A DNA stretch of 64,000 bases from assembly GCA_019509785.1 (NCBI GenBank), contig JAEKLQ010000028.1:1-64000 (forward strand), read 5' to 3'. Below, piece after piece: positions 32,856 through 43,288 of the stretch. Each line of letters starts with the position of its first letter. Position 1 is the first letter of the stretch. Made by a program: the position numbers and the translations under genes. Source of the DNA: Fibrobacterota bacterium (GTDB lineage Bacteria > Fibrobacterota > Fibrobacteria > UBA11236). The notes under the pieces are model-generated. The model made no database searches and was not told where the DNA came from. It worked only from the letters and a program-made list of their open reading frames with translations.

Positions 32856-34343
32856 TCAGGCCACGGTTACCGTCTGGACCCGGCCCGAGCGGATGGCTTC
32901 GGCGGCGGCCTGCATGCGCCGCAGCACGGCATCCTTGCCGAGGGCGGCCATCAGCTCGAACAGTCCGGGCCCGAAGGGAAGGCCCGAGATGGCCAAGCGG
33001 GTGGGGTGGATGAGATCGCCGCCCTTCTTGCCCAGCTTATCCGCCGTTTCCTTATACAAGCCTTCCAAGGCGGCAGTCGAGAACTCGGGCAGGCCTGCGA
33101 CGCCGGTTCGCAGCGTGTCGAGCAAAGCGTCCGAGCCGGGGCCGAATTGCTTCTTGGCCGCCTTCTCCTCGTAGGCTTCCGGTTCCTTGAAGAAATACAT
33201 GCCATAGGCCACGAAGTCGGGGATGCGCTTGGAGCGATCCTTGAGCAGGCCGATGGCAGTGCGGAAATAGCTTTCCGGCCAGGCGTTGGGATCCACTCCC
33301 GCCTTGGCCCATTCCGCCATCACGATGGGCAGGAAGAAATCCACGTCCCGCCTGAGGAAGTATTGCCCGTTGAGCCACTCCAACTTCTTCTCGTCGAAGA
33401 CGGCGCTCTTGGGATTGATCTTCTCCAAGGTGAAGAGTTCGACGAGACGCGCGCGTTCCATGAACTCCTCGTCGCCACCCGGGTTCCAGCCGAGCAGGGA
33501 AAGGAAGTTGACCAGGGTCTCGGGCAGATAACCGAGATCGCGGTAATCGCCCACCGAGGCCGCGCCCTTGCGTTTGCTGAGCTTGCCGCCGTCCGGCCCG
33601 AGGATCACGGGCAAGTGCACGAAGGTTGGGGGCTCCCATCCGAAGGCTTGGTACAAAAGCACGTGCCGCGGCGTGCTCGGGATCCATTCATCCCCGCGGA
33701 GAACGTGGGTGATCTGCATAAAGTGATCATCCACCACGTTGGCGAGATGGTAGGTGGGGAACCGATCGGTTTTAAGCAGAACCAGATCATCCAGGATGCG
33801 GTTCTGATAGGTAATGGTCCCGCGCAGGAAATCCTTGAACACCGTATCCCCATGGAAAGGGACCTTGAGGCGCACGGTATGTTTCTCGCCCGCGGCCACG
33901 CGCTGTTTCGCAGTCTCCGCCGGGATGTTCCGGCATAGGCGGTCGTAGCTGGTGGGCAGGTTGTTGCGCTTCTGGGTTTCGCGCAGTTCGTCCAAGCGCT
34001 CGGTGGTGCAGAAGCAGGGATAGGCATTCCCGGTGTCCATCAGCTTCTGGGCGTGTTCCTGATAGAGCGGAAGGCGTTGGGACTGGAAGTATGGGGCATG
34101 CGGGCCGCCCACTTCGGGGCCTTCGTCCCATTGCAGGCCCAGCCACTTCAGGTCGGCGATGAGATCGACCAGCGCCTTGGCATCGTACCGGGTCTGGTCG
34201 GTGTCTTCGATGCGCAGCAGGAAATCCCCGCCCACGTGCTTGGCGAAAAGCCAATTGAAAAGCGCGGTGCGGGCGCCGCCGACGTGGAGGTAGCCGGTGG
34301 GGCTGGGGGCGAAGCGGACGCGGGCGCGGGGCTGGGAGGACAT
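32856..34343 (-). CDS. gltX: Glutamyl-tRNA synthetase
   Basis: Class I aminoacyl-tRNA synthetase of 495 residues charging tRNA-Glu. HIGH motif as PSPTGYLHVGGARTALFNW (residues 13-31), the family insert with CFCT (Cys residues of the Zn-binding type partly retained), and the KMSKS equivalent KLSKRKG at about 253. The C-terminal anticodon-binding region (LEWLNGQYF, LPFGPGLFELMAALG) is complete. Whether it is discriminating or not cannot be read from sequence. Confidence 0.96.
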   Translation of the reverse strand: MSSQPRARVRFAPSPTGYLHVGGARTALFNWLFAKHVGGDFLLRIEDTDQTRYDAKALVDLIADLKWLGLQWDEGPEVGGPHAPYFQSQRLPLYQEHAQKLMDTGNAYPCFCTTERLDELRETQKRNNLPTSYDRLCRNIPAETAKQRVAAGEKHTVRLKVPFHGDTVFKDFLRGTITYQNRILDDLVLLKTDRFPTYHLANVVDDHFMQITHVLRGDEWIPSTPRHVLLYQAFGWEPPTFVHLPVILGPDGGKLSKRKGAASVGDYRDLGYLPETLVNFLSLLGWNPGGDEEFMERARLVELFTLEKINPKSAVFDEKKLEWLNGQYFLRRDVDFFLPIVMAEWAKAGVDPNAWPESYFRTAIGLLKDRSKRIPDFVAYGMYFFKEPEAYEEKAAKKQFGPGSDALLDTLRTGVAGLPEFSTAALEGLYKETADKLGKKGGDLIHPTRLAISGLPFGPGLFELMAALGKDAVLRRMQAAAEAIRSGRVQTVTVA

Positions 34344-34385
34344 GATCGGTTCCGTCTGCGAAGAGGTTGAGTGGGGGGAAATTAA

Positions 34386-34412
34386 GAAAAAAGCATACTG
34401 CCCAACAGGGCA
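34386..34412 (-). terminator. Intrinsic terminator after the lipoprotein gene
   Basis: Minus strand TGCCC-TGTT-GGGCA followed by GTATGCTTTTTTCTT, 35 bases past the stop of the 34447-35148 gene. Confidence 0.5.
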
Positions 34413-34446
34413 TTATTGGGGACGGGCCTTGCGGAATTTCCGGGGA

Positions 34447-35148
34447 TCAGTGGAGGTCCGCTCCGATCAAGGTCAAATAGTCGTCTCTGCTGGTTGGGCT
34501 GGTAAGTGAACCCAAGATCACGGAGTAATGATAGCTGATAACGCCCAAGCCCCTGGCCAAGCGAAAGTCAGTGAATTGCCCTGGCCCGGGTCTAAATAGG
34601 AAGTGGTCTTGTGGGTAATCGCGTGTTGACGGTGAGTAATGCAGAGTGTCCGTAGTCGTTACGATCCATGTGCTCTTTCCAAGGATATCCATTTTCACAA
34701 AGCGATCCGATATGGAGTCATTGTAAAAGACATCGTGATACAAGAGCGGAGAACAGCCCAATGCCGGCGTTGCACCCGTCAGCGCGCTGATGTTGTAAAA
34801 GGCATTTCCCTTTTCGAAGCAGAATGAGGAGTCTTGACTTCCCGCGCTCAATCGGAAAAAGGTCGTATCATTCCTGTCAAAAATATCTTGGATAACCACG
34901 GCAATTGACTCGACGGTTGCTGTGCAGCTGAGCAAACCCGGACAGGTCACTATCGAATCCCGATAGGTCCAGGAGTTGCCGATCCGGAAGGGCGCGAAGT
35001 CGCCAAATGCCTTGCCCGGAACAGGAATCGAATCCAGCTGGGTGTTCTGCGGGAGGTCGGTGCCATTGGGCGAGGTCACGACGGGGGCGTTGCAGGAAAG
35101 GATGCAAAGGGAAAGTCCGAAACAATATACCGGGAACCCTATCTTCAC
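34447..35148 (-). CDS. Hypothetical lipoprotein
   Basis: A 233-residue lipoprotein with lipobox CILSC (Cys about 19). The mature part starts with a Pro/Thr/Asn linker, then FAPFRIGNSWTYRDSIVTC and beta-rich sequence including two further Cys pairs (CPGLLSC, SSFCF..LGCSP). The FRIGNSWTYRDS segment resembles domains in other Fibrobacterota and Bacteroidota lipoproteins that start with a GN-W-Y motif. No function recognised. Confidence 0.65.
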   Translation of the reverse strand: MKIGFPVYCFGLSLCILSCNAPVVTSPNGTDLPQNTQLDSIPVPGKAFGDFAPFRIGNSWTYRDSIVTCPGLLSCTATVESIAVVIQDIFDRNDTTFFRLSAGSQDSSFCFEKGNAFYNISALTGATPALGCSPLLYHDVFYNDSISDRFVKMDILGKSTWIVTTTDTLHYSPSTRDYPQDHFLFRPGPGQFTDFRLARGLGVISYHYSVILGSLTSPTSRDDYLTLIGADLH

Positions 35149-35338
35149 GCTGCGCGTCCTCCAAGGTTCAATCTACCCTCTGGCATCGTAATTTGCGTAC
35201 CCCTACCGGTAACGGAGTTCGACCCAAGTCAGGGCCGATTAAGATTTTCGAGCGTTCAGGCTTTGACCAGGTCCGTGGTCAGTCCGGGCAGCTGAAGGCA
35301 GCGGAGGTGATGCGGGAAAACGGATTACCCTGCCACGG

Positions 35339-35425
35339 CGGAGAAGGGGGGATTCGAACCCCCGGTACCTGTAACAGTACAACGATTTAGCAAACCGTCG
35401 CCTTAAGCCACTCGGCCACCTCTCC
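35339..35425 (-). tRNA. tRNA-Ser (anticodon GCT)
   Basis: Acceptor GGAGAGG pairs with CTTCTCC (one mismatch/wobble). The D arm holds GGCCGAGTGGCTTAAGGC, and the anticodon loop TTTGCTAAA gives GCT. A long variable arm (TGTACTGTTACAGGTACC) marks class II, and the T arm is GGGGGTTCGAATCCCCC. CCA is not encoded. Confidence 0.95.
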
Positions 35426-35602
35426 GTGGAGCTTCCTCGGCCCGTTGCCGGGCGCGGCGGAAGCCCACAAGGGCCGTAGCAGGGAGCGGGGAATTATAGT
35501 TAATCGGAAACCCGGCTTAAAGCCGAACGGCCATGGTCCCGGGCCCCACTCCCGAGTAACGTCTAACCGCCGATGAGGGTGGGCCAACGACTGTGAATTG
35601 GG

Positions 35603-35608
35603 TATAAA
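35603..35608 (+). promoter_or_regulatory. Possible -10 element of the PBP gene
   Basis: TATAAA preceded by GGG lies 20 bases before the PBP start codon. No convincing -35 element is seen, and the implied leader is only about 13 bases. Confidence 0.3.
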
Positions 35609-35627
35609 CTACCTTTCCAGGGATCGC

Positions 35628-38600
35628 ATGAAGATTTCGCCTCGCTTGAAATGGACGATCCTGGGGACCGTCTTAGCCGCTTTGTTGCTCTCCTTAGGGG
35701 CGGTCGGCGCCTTCGCCCTTTCCGTTCGCCGCGATCCGGACCACCAGTTCACCCGCGAAGCCATCATGCAGATCCTTTCCAAGGAAAGCACCGTCTACTA
35801 TTCGGACGGGAAGACCAAGGTAGGGACCTTTTTCGAAGGCCAGCACCGGGATTACGTCCCTTTTGATTCCATCCCCAAGGCCATCATCAACGCCCTGGTG
35901 GCGGCGGAGGATCATAATTACTGGAACCATGGCGGGGTGGATCCCAAGGGCTTGGCCTATGCCATGCTGGACAACCTCAAGTCCTTCAGCCTCAAGCGGG
36001 GCGGCAGCACGCTCACCCAGCAGACCGCCAAGAACCTGTTCAAGCGCCCGCGCACCATCCTAGGGAAGGTAAAGGAATTGGTCAACGCCTTCCGTCTGGA
36101 AAGGCATTTCACCAAGCAGGAAATCCTCGAGTTCTACCTGAACCAGTTCTACGTCTCGGGCAACGGGCACGGGGTGCGCATCGCGGCGCGGTATTTCTTC
36201 AACAAGGATCTCGCGGATCTGAACCTGTTGGAATGCGCCTTCATCGCCGGGTCGGTGAAAGGGCCGAACCAGTACAATCCCTTCATGCAGGATACGCCGG
36301 AGAGGAAAGAGCTGGCCTTGAGGCGCGGGCAATACCGCGTAGCTTACGTGCTGAAGCAAATGTACCGGGACGGGAAGATCACCAAGGATCAATACGCCGC
36401 GGCCTCGCACCAGAAGCTGGAGTTCCGGCGCGGGGCTTTCCGCTTCACCTTATCGACGAACATGGTCAAGGTGAAGCGCCTCCTGGAAACGGCTCCCATG
36501 CAGGCCCTGCTGGACAAGAACGACGTAACCGATTTCATGACCGATGGCCTGCAAATCTATACGACCCTCGACGCCGATCTGCAGAGGGCGGCGGAGTACT
36601 CCACCTACGCGAACCTGTCGCGCTTGGATTTGCTGCTGCGCGGTTATCATGCGCCCAAGGATTCGGGTATCTCCCTGGTGAGCGCCTTCCAGCCGGGAGG
36701 TTTCTACCAGGGCCGCATCGTTACGTCTCCGCCTCCGGCCAAGGGCGGCGTACTACAGCCCATCGAGGTGGCCTTCGGGACGGCGCGCGCGACCATCCAT
36801 CCGGAGGCCATCGAGCGTTGGTTGCGTACGTGGAACCTGCACGAAACCGGGATCGCCGATTTGCCCGGCGCGGCCGCGCGCGTGGAAATCCTGCGTAAGC
36901 ATTTGGCGGCGGGGATGCAGATCTACTGCGGCGTGCCGTGGAAATACCAACGGCCTTCGCCCGATGGCAAGCCGGTGGCCGAACTCGAGCCCGATCTCGA
37001 GATCATGCAACGGCCGGAGATCCAGGGCGGGGCGCAAATCCTGAGGGAAGGCCGCGTGCTCGCCAACGTGGGCGGCTTCGGCAATACCGGATACGACCGG
37101 GTGAACCAGGCGCGTCGCCAATTCGGATCCGGATTCAAGCCCATCGTCTATGCCGCCGCCCTGGAGCTGGGTTGGAAGCCGCTGGACCCCTTGCTCAACT
37201 TCCGCCAGATGTTCCGCTTGGGCAACGTCTTCTACTTCCCCAAGCCCGATCATCCGCCCGAAGACACGGTCAGCATGGTATGGGCCGGCCGGCGTTCGGA
37301 GAACATCGCCAGCATCTATTTGCTTTACCACCTGTTCGACAAGACCCCATTCGCGCGCTTCTGGGAAATCGCCAAGGACATCGGCATGGCCCCGGAAAAC
37401 TTCAACATGCAGGGCGAGTTCGAGATCTTCGTGCGGGACTCGCTGGGCCTGGTGCTGAATGTGGACCGCGCCCGCGAACTGCTCTACCAGAAGGAGGCGG
37501 GTGATCTCGCCATCGATCTCACTTTCGAAGGAAAGGTTGGCGAGGCGGAGGCGCTGAAGTCGCTGCCCTTCGGCCTGGGCTTCACCAAGGAGCAGCAGAA
37601 GTACGCCGGCTCCGGGGACAAGGAGGACGTGCTCCGCTACCGCATCCTAGGCCGCGATTTCCTCGCCTACTTGCAAGAGGCGCGCGCCTGGGAAGCGCGC
37701 GCGACCGGCGGCCAGCGCTTCACCTTGGCGCGGCATAACACCGGCGGCCAAGTAGGCATCTTCGCGGGCCGGCCCGACAGCGCGTGGACCCCCATCGGCG
37801 ATCCCGACTCTTGGCTCTCCGACGATTCGGTCCTGGTGGAAGGCGAAATCGGCGTGGGCAGCTTGAAACGCCTTTCGGCCAAGCTGGATGCGCGCGGCGG
37901 CGATCAGCCCCTCGGCTACTCCAAGGAAAACCTGTACGCTTCGCAGGACTTCCGCGCGCTGGCGGGCTTGCGCTATATCGTCGCATTCAGCCGCAAGCTC
38001 GGCCTCACGTCCCCCTTGGACCCGGTCATTTCCTATCCCTTGGGCGTCAACGTCATCACCCTGGGCGAAGCCGTGAACGCGTATCAGGCCCTCAAGGACG
38101 GCTATACCTACAAGACCAAGTTCGGCGAGCCGCAGTTGTACATCGAGAAAATCTGCCTGCACGACGGAACGGTCATCTTCGAGGATTACCTGGATCGCGA
38201 ACGGGTGATCACCGAGAAGACGCGCGCCGGCATCGAAGGGATCCTGTCCGCGGTGGTCAAGGGCGGCACCGGGCAGCAAATCGGCCGCGAACTGAAAATC
38301 CCCATGGCCCCTTCGCCGGCCACGGCGGATAAACCGACTCCCGAGCTGCCCTTGCCGGCTTTCGGCAAGACGGGAACCACCAACGACTACCGGAACGGCG
38401 CTTTCCTGGGCTTCATCGCGGCGCCCAACGGCCAGAACAAGGGTTTCGACGCGGCCAGCGGCTACGCCATCGGGGTATACACCGGCTTCGACGACAACGT
38501 GTCCATGCTCCGCAAGGGTTTCAAGGGAACCGGCAGCGCGGTGGCCATTCCGGCCTGGATCCCCATCGCCCGGGCCGTGGCCGAGGTGGATGCCTTCTCG

Positions 38601-38840
38601 GATCGCATCGATTTGCTCGACCTGGACATCCAGGCCACCGGGCAGGCGCCCCTCTTCAACCAGGATAAGTACCAGAAATATGTGGTTTCCAAGCGGACCG
38701 GGCTGCCCTTGCCCGCGACCGACGAACGGGTCTTGCAGAACCAGGGCACTTATACGGAAGATTTGTCGGACGAGCTTTCGGGCGGCGAAGGGTCCGCCGA
38801 TGCGGCGGCCTACACCACGATCCTTATCCGCGAGGAGTGA
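35628..38840 (+). CDS. Class A penicillin-binding protein (bifunctional peptidoglycan synthase)
   Basis: Inner-membrane peptidoglycan glycosyltransferase-transpeptidase of 1070 residues. A single N-terminal membrane anchor (about 10-33) precedes the GT51 domain with AAEDHNYWNHGGVDPKG (catalytic Glu about 94) and GGSTLTQQTAKNLF (about 125), and LEFYLNQFYVSGNGHGV. The transpeptidase domain carries SGFK (nucleophile Ser about 501), SEN (about 557) and KTGTT (Lys about 914). The gap of about 357 residues between SxN and KTG is much longer than usual and contains an extra region (about 600-790). ATG 35628 is used because homology and the membrane anchor start there. A downstream lipoprotein gene begins 8 bases after the stop. 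Confidence 0.92.
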   Translation: MKISPRLKWTILGTVLAALLLSLGAVGAFALSVRRDPDHQFTREAIMQILSKESTVYYSDGKTKVGTFFEGQHRDYVPFDSIPKAIINALVAAEDHNYWNHGGVDPKGLAYAMLDNLKSFSLKRGGSTLTQQTAKNLFKRPRTILGKVKELVNAFRLERHFTKQEILEFYLNQFYVSGNGHGVRIAARYFFNKDLADLNLLECAFIAGSVKGPNQYNPFMQDTPERKELALRRGQYRVAYVLKQMYRDGKITKDQYAAASHQKLEFRRGAFRFTLSTNMVKVKRLLETAPMQALLDKNDVTDFMTDGLQIYTTLDADLQRAAEYSTYANLSRLDLLLRGYHAPKDSGISLVSAFQPGGFYQGRIVTSPPPAKGGVLQPIEVAFGTARATIHPEAIERWLRTWNLHETGIADLPGAAARVEILRKHLAAGMQIYCGVPWKYQRPSPDGKPVAELEPDLEIMQRPEIQGGAQILREGRVLANVGGFGNTGYDRVNQARRQFGSGFKPIVYAAALELGWKPLDPLLNFRQMFRLGNVFYFPKPDHPPEDTVSMVWAGRRSENIASIYLLYHLFDKTPFARFWEIAKDIGMAPENFNMQGEFEIFVRDSLGLVLNVDRARELLYQKEAGDLAIDLTFEGKVGEAEALKSLPFGLGFTKEQQKYAGSGDKEDVLRYRILGRDFLAYLQEARAWEARATGGQRFTLARHNTGGQVGIFAGRPDSAWTPIGDPDSWLSDDSVLVEGEIGVGSLKRLSAKLDARGGDQPLGYSKENLYASQDFRALAGLRYIVAFSRKLGLTSPLDPVISYPLGVNVITLGEAVNAYQALKDGYTYKTKFGEPQLYIEKICLHDGTVIFEDYLDRERVITEKTRAGIEGILSAVVKGGTGQQIGRELKIPMAPSPATADKPTPELPLPAFGKTGTTNDYRNGAFLGFIAAPNGQNKGFDAASGYAIGVYTGFDDNVSMLRKGFKGTGSAVAIPAWIPIARAVAEVDAFSDRIDLLDLDIQATGQAPLFNQDKYQKYVVSKRTGLPLPATDERVLQNQGTYTEDLSDELSGGEGSADAAAYTTILIREE

Positions 38841-38848
38841 GAGGCGAC

Positions 38849-40087
38849 ATGCTAGGTAAACGGGAAGGTTACGGGATCTTGGGTGTTACCCTGGCGGCGG
38901 CGTGGCTGGCGGGTTGCGCCGGTCCGTCCAATAAGGGGAAACCGGCCCCCTCGGCCTCCGGGACCGCCACCGTGCGCGTCGAAGAGGGGGGCGATCTTTC
39001 CGAGTTGGAGAAGGTCGTGAAGACGCCGGAGGATCGCCTGGTCCTCGATATGATGCTCGGCTATCGGATGTTGCTGTTGCGCGAGCCGGACGCCAAATCC
39101 CTGGATAAGGAAACCCTGAAGCGCAGCCGGGACGCATATGATCGCCTGGAAACCATCCTGCGGCATGGGGGAGTGAAGGCCCAGGACAAGGGCGAGCGCG
39201 TGTTCACGGTATCGGACGGGGATAAGCTCTCGTTGCAAGAGGTGATCTTGTCCGCCGCGCAGGCCGCCGACAAGGCCGCCCGCGAAGGCGATTGGGACCG
39301 GGCGCGCGAGCGCTGGAAGGAAATCGTCCAGAGCAAGACCGCCGTGGCATTCACCATGGAAGAAGCGCAATGGGGCCTGACCCTGAGCGAGGCCTTGCAA
39401 TCGGCCGCCCTGCCGGATTCGATCAAGAAGCGCCTCAAGGACGTGAACGAAAGCTACCTGGCCGATGCCGGGCAGGAGGAAGTGGGCAAGCAGGTAAAGG
39501 CTTTGCTTGAAATCGTGACGGACATTAAACTGCAACGCGAGCTGAAGAAGCTGGCCAACCGCGCCTGGGAGAGGGATAAGCGGGCCGGCCGGATCAGCCC
39601 GCAAGCCCAAGCGGGGCAGACCGCCCTGGCCGGCGCGACCGGTTCCCCGGCCGATACGGCCAAGGCCCCATCATCGTCGGCCTCGCCGCCGAGCTCGCCG
39701 GAATCCGCCGGGACGGCCGCGCAGGGCCCGGGCGCGGATGCCGCCGCAACCAACGCCGCCATCGCGGCCGAAGCCGATTCCCTGGCGGCCAAGGGTAAGT
39801 ACATCGCGGCCCTCAAGTCATTGGAACGAGGCGGCACCGGCCAATCCTGGGTCAAGGATAAGAAAGCCCAGATCGGCGATCGTTTCTGCGAAGACAAGCG
39901 CCGCACGGCCGCCAACGCTTTCAAGGACTATAAGAAAGCGGGCTCGGATGCGGCCAAGAAGAACCTCCTGGCCAAGACCGCATCCGAATTGGACAGCTGC
40001 CTGTTCTACTTCCCCGAACTTCCCATCAGCGCCAAGGTGCGGAAGAACCGGGAAATGGTGGATGGGGAGATGAAGAAGCTGAAGTGA
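38849..40087 (+). CDS. Lipoprotein with helical repeats, linked to the PBP
   Basis: A 412-residue lipoprotein; lipobox LAGC with Cys about 23. The rest is largely alpha-helical and charged, with TPR-like stretches (LSAAQAADKAAREGDWDRARERWKEIVQ; EADSLAAKGKYIAALKSLERG) separated by a low-complexity Ala/Ser/Pro/Gly linker at about 255-300. By analogy with LpoA/LpoB, outer-membrane lipoprotein activators of class A PBPs, it could regulate the upstream PBP, but the homology is not demonstrated. ATG 38849 has GAGAGG upstream; an in-frame GTG lies at 38837. Confidence 0.65.
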   Translation: MLGKREGYGILGVTLAAAWLAGCAGPSNKGKPAPSASGTATVRVEEGGDLSELEKVVKTPEDRLVLDMMLGYRMLLLREPDAKSLDKETLKRSRDAYDRLETILRHGGVKAQDKGERVFTVSDGDKLSLQEVILSAAQAADKAAREGDWDRARERWKEIVQSKTAVAFTMEEAQWGLTLSEALQSAALPDSIKKRLKDVNESYLADAGQEEVGKQVKALLEIVTDIKLQRELKKLANRAWERDKRAGRISPQAQAGQTALAGATGSPADTAKAPSSSASPPSSPESAGTAAQGPGADAAATNAAIAAEADSLAAKGKYIAALKSLERGGTGQSWVKDKKAQIGDRFCEDKRRTAANAFKDYKKAGSDAAKKNLLAKTASELDSCLFYFPELPISAKVRKNREMVDGEMKKLK

Positions 40088-40542
40088 TGGTTTTCCGCCC
40101 CCACCGGAAGCGCCATTTCTCCCGGTACCTCATGGGTTACGTGTTCCTCGCTTGCGGATTGCTGTTGGGAACGCAGAATCTCCTCGCGGGCGCGGTCCTG
40201 TTCTTGCCCGGGGCGATCATCCTTTATTATGCGCCCCGTTGGGAATTGCGCATCGAGCTGAACGAGCGGTTCATCCGTTTCTCCGAGAACGTGGTCGAGG
40301 TCCACCCCGTGGAGATCCCCCTCGAGGACTTGGCCGAGATCCGGCGCGTGGAAGAACGCGCGGAACGGAAGGGATTCCTGAGCACCTATTCCGAATTCTA
40401 TCCCTTCGTGGAATTCAGCACCCGCGCGGGGCGCACCTACCGGATGCACGACATCTTCGACGCCGATTTCGACGCCGAAATGGAGCGCTTGGCCGCCCAA
40501 GGCGGAATCGGGCTGAGCGGCTTCTCCGAACCGGAAGCTTGA
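40087..40542 (+). CDS. Small membrane protein, PH-like domain
   Basis: A 151-residue protein: a basic N-terminus, two hydrophobic segments (about 15-48, LMGYVFLACGLLLGTQNLLAGAVLFLPGAIILYYAP), then a soluble beta-rich C-terminal half (WELRIELNERFIRFSENVVEVHPVEIPLEDLAEIRRVEE..) that resembles bacterial PH/YcxB-type domains. Its ATG overlaps the stop of the upstream lipoprotein (TGATG). Function unknown. Confidence 0.65.
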   Translation: MVFRPHRKRHFSRYLMGYVFLACGLLLGTQNLLAGAVLFLPGAIILYYAPRWELRIELNERFIRFSENVVEVHPVEIPLEDLAEIRRVEERAERKGFLSTYSEFYPFVEFSTRAGRTYRMHDIFDADFDAEMERLAAQGGIGLSGFSEPEA

Positions 40543-40607
40543 GCATCCGCCGGGCGACTTCCTCCGCCCGGTGACCTCCCGGTCGCGGTTTTTTTACCTT
40601 AAGGCCC

Positions 40608-41492
40608 ATGCCCGAAACCCATGCCGGCACTTTGCCGGCCTTCCCGGCCGAAGCGTTCGATAGGCTCCTCTCCCTGGCTTTCGCCGAGGACGTGGGCGAT
40701 GGCGACATCACCACCCTGGCCACCATTCCCGCCGATGCCGCCGGCCATGCCCGGCTCTTGTGCAAACAGGCCGGGGTGATCGCGGGGCTGCCCTCGATCG
40801 AAAGGGTCTTCCGCAATCGCGGCGCCCATCCCGACATCAAGCTCATGGCCGCGGAAGGCGCCCGCATCGGGGCCGGAACGGTGGTAGCCGAATTGCGGGG
40901 CTCCTTGCGGGCTTTGCTGACCTGCGAGCGCGTCCTGCTCAACTTCCTGCAGCGCTTTTCGGGCATCGCCACCGCCGCGCGGGAATATGCCGACGCCTTG
41001 GCGGGGGCGCCCACGCGCTTGCTCGACACGCGTAAGACCCCGGCCGGCTACCGGGGATTGGACAAGTACGCGGTCGCCATCGGCGGGGGGACCAACCACC
41101 GCATGGGGCTGTACGATATGGTGCTGGTGAAGGACAACCATGCGGAAGCCTGCGGATCGGTGCGCGCGGCGGTGGAAAAGGTCCACGCCCTCTACGGCGG
41201 CAAGTATACCGTGGAAGCCGAGGTCCGCACCCTGGCGGAACTGGAAAGCCTGCTGGACGCTCCGGTCGACATCGTGCTGCTCGATAACATGGATGACGCC
41301 ATGCTGCGCGAGGCCATCGGCAGGGTCCGGGCCCGCGCGCCGCGCCTTAAGCTGGAGGCCAGCGGCAATATGGACTTGGAACGCGCCAAGCGGATCCGCG
41401 AGTTCGGCTTGGATTTCATCTCGGTGGGCGCGTTGACGCATAGCGCTAAGGCGCTGGATATCTCGCTGGATATCGAAAGGGAAAGCCGTTGA
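40608..41492 (+). CDS. nadC: Nicotinate-nucleotide pyrophosphorylase (carboxylating)
   Basis: Quinolinate phosphoribosyltransferase of NAD biosynthesis, 294 residues: quinolinate plus PRPP to nicotinate mononucleotide, CO2 and PPi. Typical segments are AFAEDVGDGDITT at the N-terminus, ERVLLNFLQRFSGIATAA, LLDTRKTPAGYR (PRPP/quinolinate-binding), GGGTNHRMGLYDMVLVKDNH and LEASGNMDLERA. Followed by coaX with a TGATG overlap. No nadA or nadB in the window. Confidence 0.95.
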   Translation: MPETHAGTLPAFPAEAFDRLLSLAFAEDVGDGDITTLATIPADAAGHARLLCKQAGVIAGLPSIERVFRNRGAHPDIKLMAAEGARIGAGTVVAELRGSLRALLTCERVLLNFLQRFSGIATAAREYADALAGAPTRLLDTRKTPAGYRGLDKYAVAIGGGTNHRMGLYDMVLVKDNHAEACGSVRAAVEKVHALYGGKYTVEAEVRTLAELESLLDAPVDIVLLDNMDDAMLREAIGRVRARAPRLKLEASGNMDLERAKRIREFGLDFISVGALTHSAKALDISLDIERESR

Positions 41493-42291
41493 TGGCCGTC
41501 CCTCCCTTGGATCTCCGCTTGGCCGTCGACGTGGGCAACACGAACACCGTCATCGGCCTTTTCGACGGCAAGCGCATCGTCCGCCACTGGCGCTTGCCCA
41601 CGCGCAAGGACGCCACCGTGGACGAGATCGCCCTTTGGCTGCGCGGTTTGCTGCGTCCCGAGGCTGAGCTTGCCGGCATCCGCGCATCCGCGATGGCTTC
41701 GGTGGTGCCGATGCTGGACGAAAGCTGGGCGCAAGCCCTGGAGGACGTGTTGGGCGCCGCCCCGGAAATCCTGGATTGGTCCAATTGCCTGGGACTCCGC
41801 CTCGAGTACGAGATTCCCCGGCAGATCGGCGCCGACCGGCTCGCCAACGTGCTGGGCGCCCACGCGCTCGGCCATAAGCAGGGTGTGGTCATCGACCTGG
41901 GCACCGCCACCACTTACGACGTTTTCGGGCCGGACTGCTACTTCGGCGGCATCATCTGCCCCGGCATCCAGAGCTCCCTGCGGGGCTTGGCGCAGACGGC
42001 GTCCAAGCTTTCCGAGGTGGAGCTCAAGTGGATCGATAAGGCCGTGGGAACCACCACCGATGACGCGTTGCGCATCGGGATGCTGCAAGGCACGGTGGGC
42101 CAAGTGGAATACCTGCTTAAGGCGATCTTCGCCGATAAGAAGATGCGCTCGCCTTCGGTGATCGCCACCGGCGGCCTGGCGCCTTTGCTGGGAGGACGCT
42201 CCCGCGCCATCCATGTCATCGAACCGGATCTCACCTTGATCGGGATCAATCACCTGATCGACGGACGCTCCAAGAAAAGGAAAAGGAAGAA

Positions 42292-42295
<4 letters not shown>
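41492..42295 (+). CDS. coaX: Type III pantothenate kinase
   Basis: CoA-pathway kinase of the acetate/sugar kinase-Hsp70-actin fold, 267 residues. Conserved motifs: [14 protein letters not shown] (phosphate 1), [35 protein letters not shown] and [27 protein letters not shown]. The Lys-rich C-terminal tail (SKKRKRKK) is unusual. The ATG overlaps the nadC stop and the gene end overlaps the decarboxylase start (ATGA), so nadC-coaX-uxs is one transcription unit. Confidence 0.95.
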
Positions 42296-43266
<971 letters not shown>

Positions 43267-43288
43267 GGCGCGCGCCGGCAGGAACGGC

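Noticed and set aside
35007-35390. 127-residue plus-strand frame
   Set aside because: It overlaps tRNA-Ser on the opposite strand and the start of a lipoprotein gene; no supporting signals.
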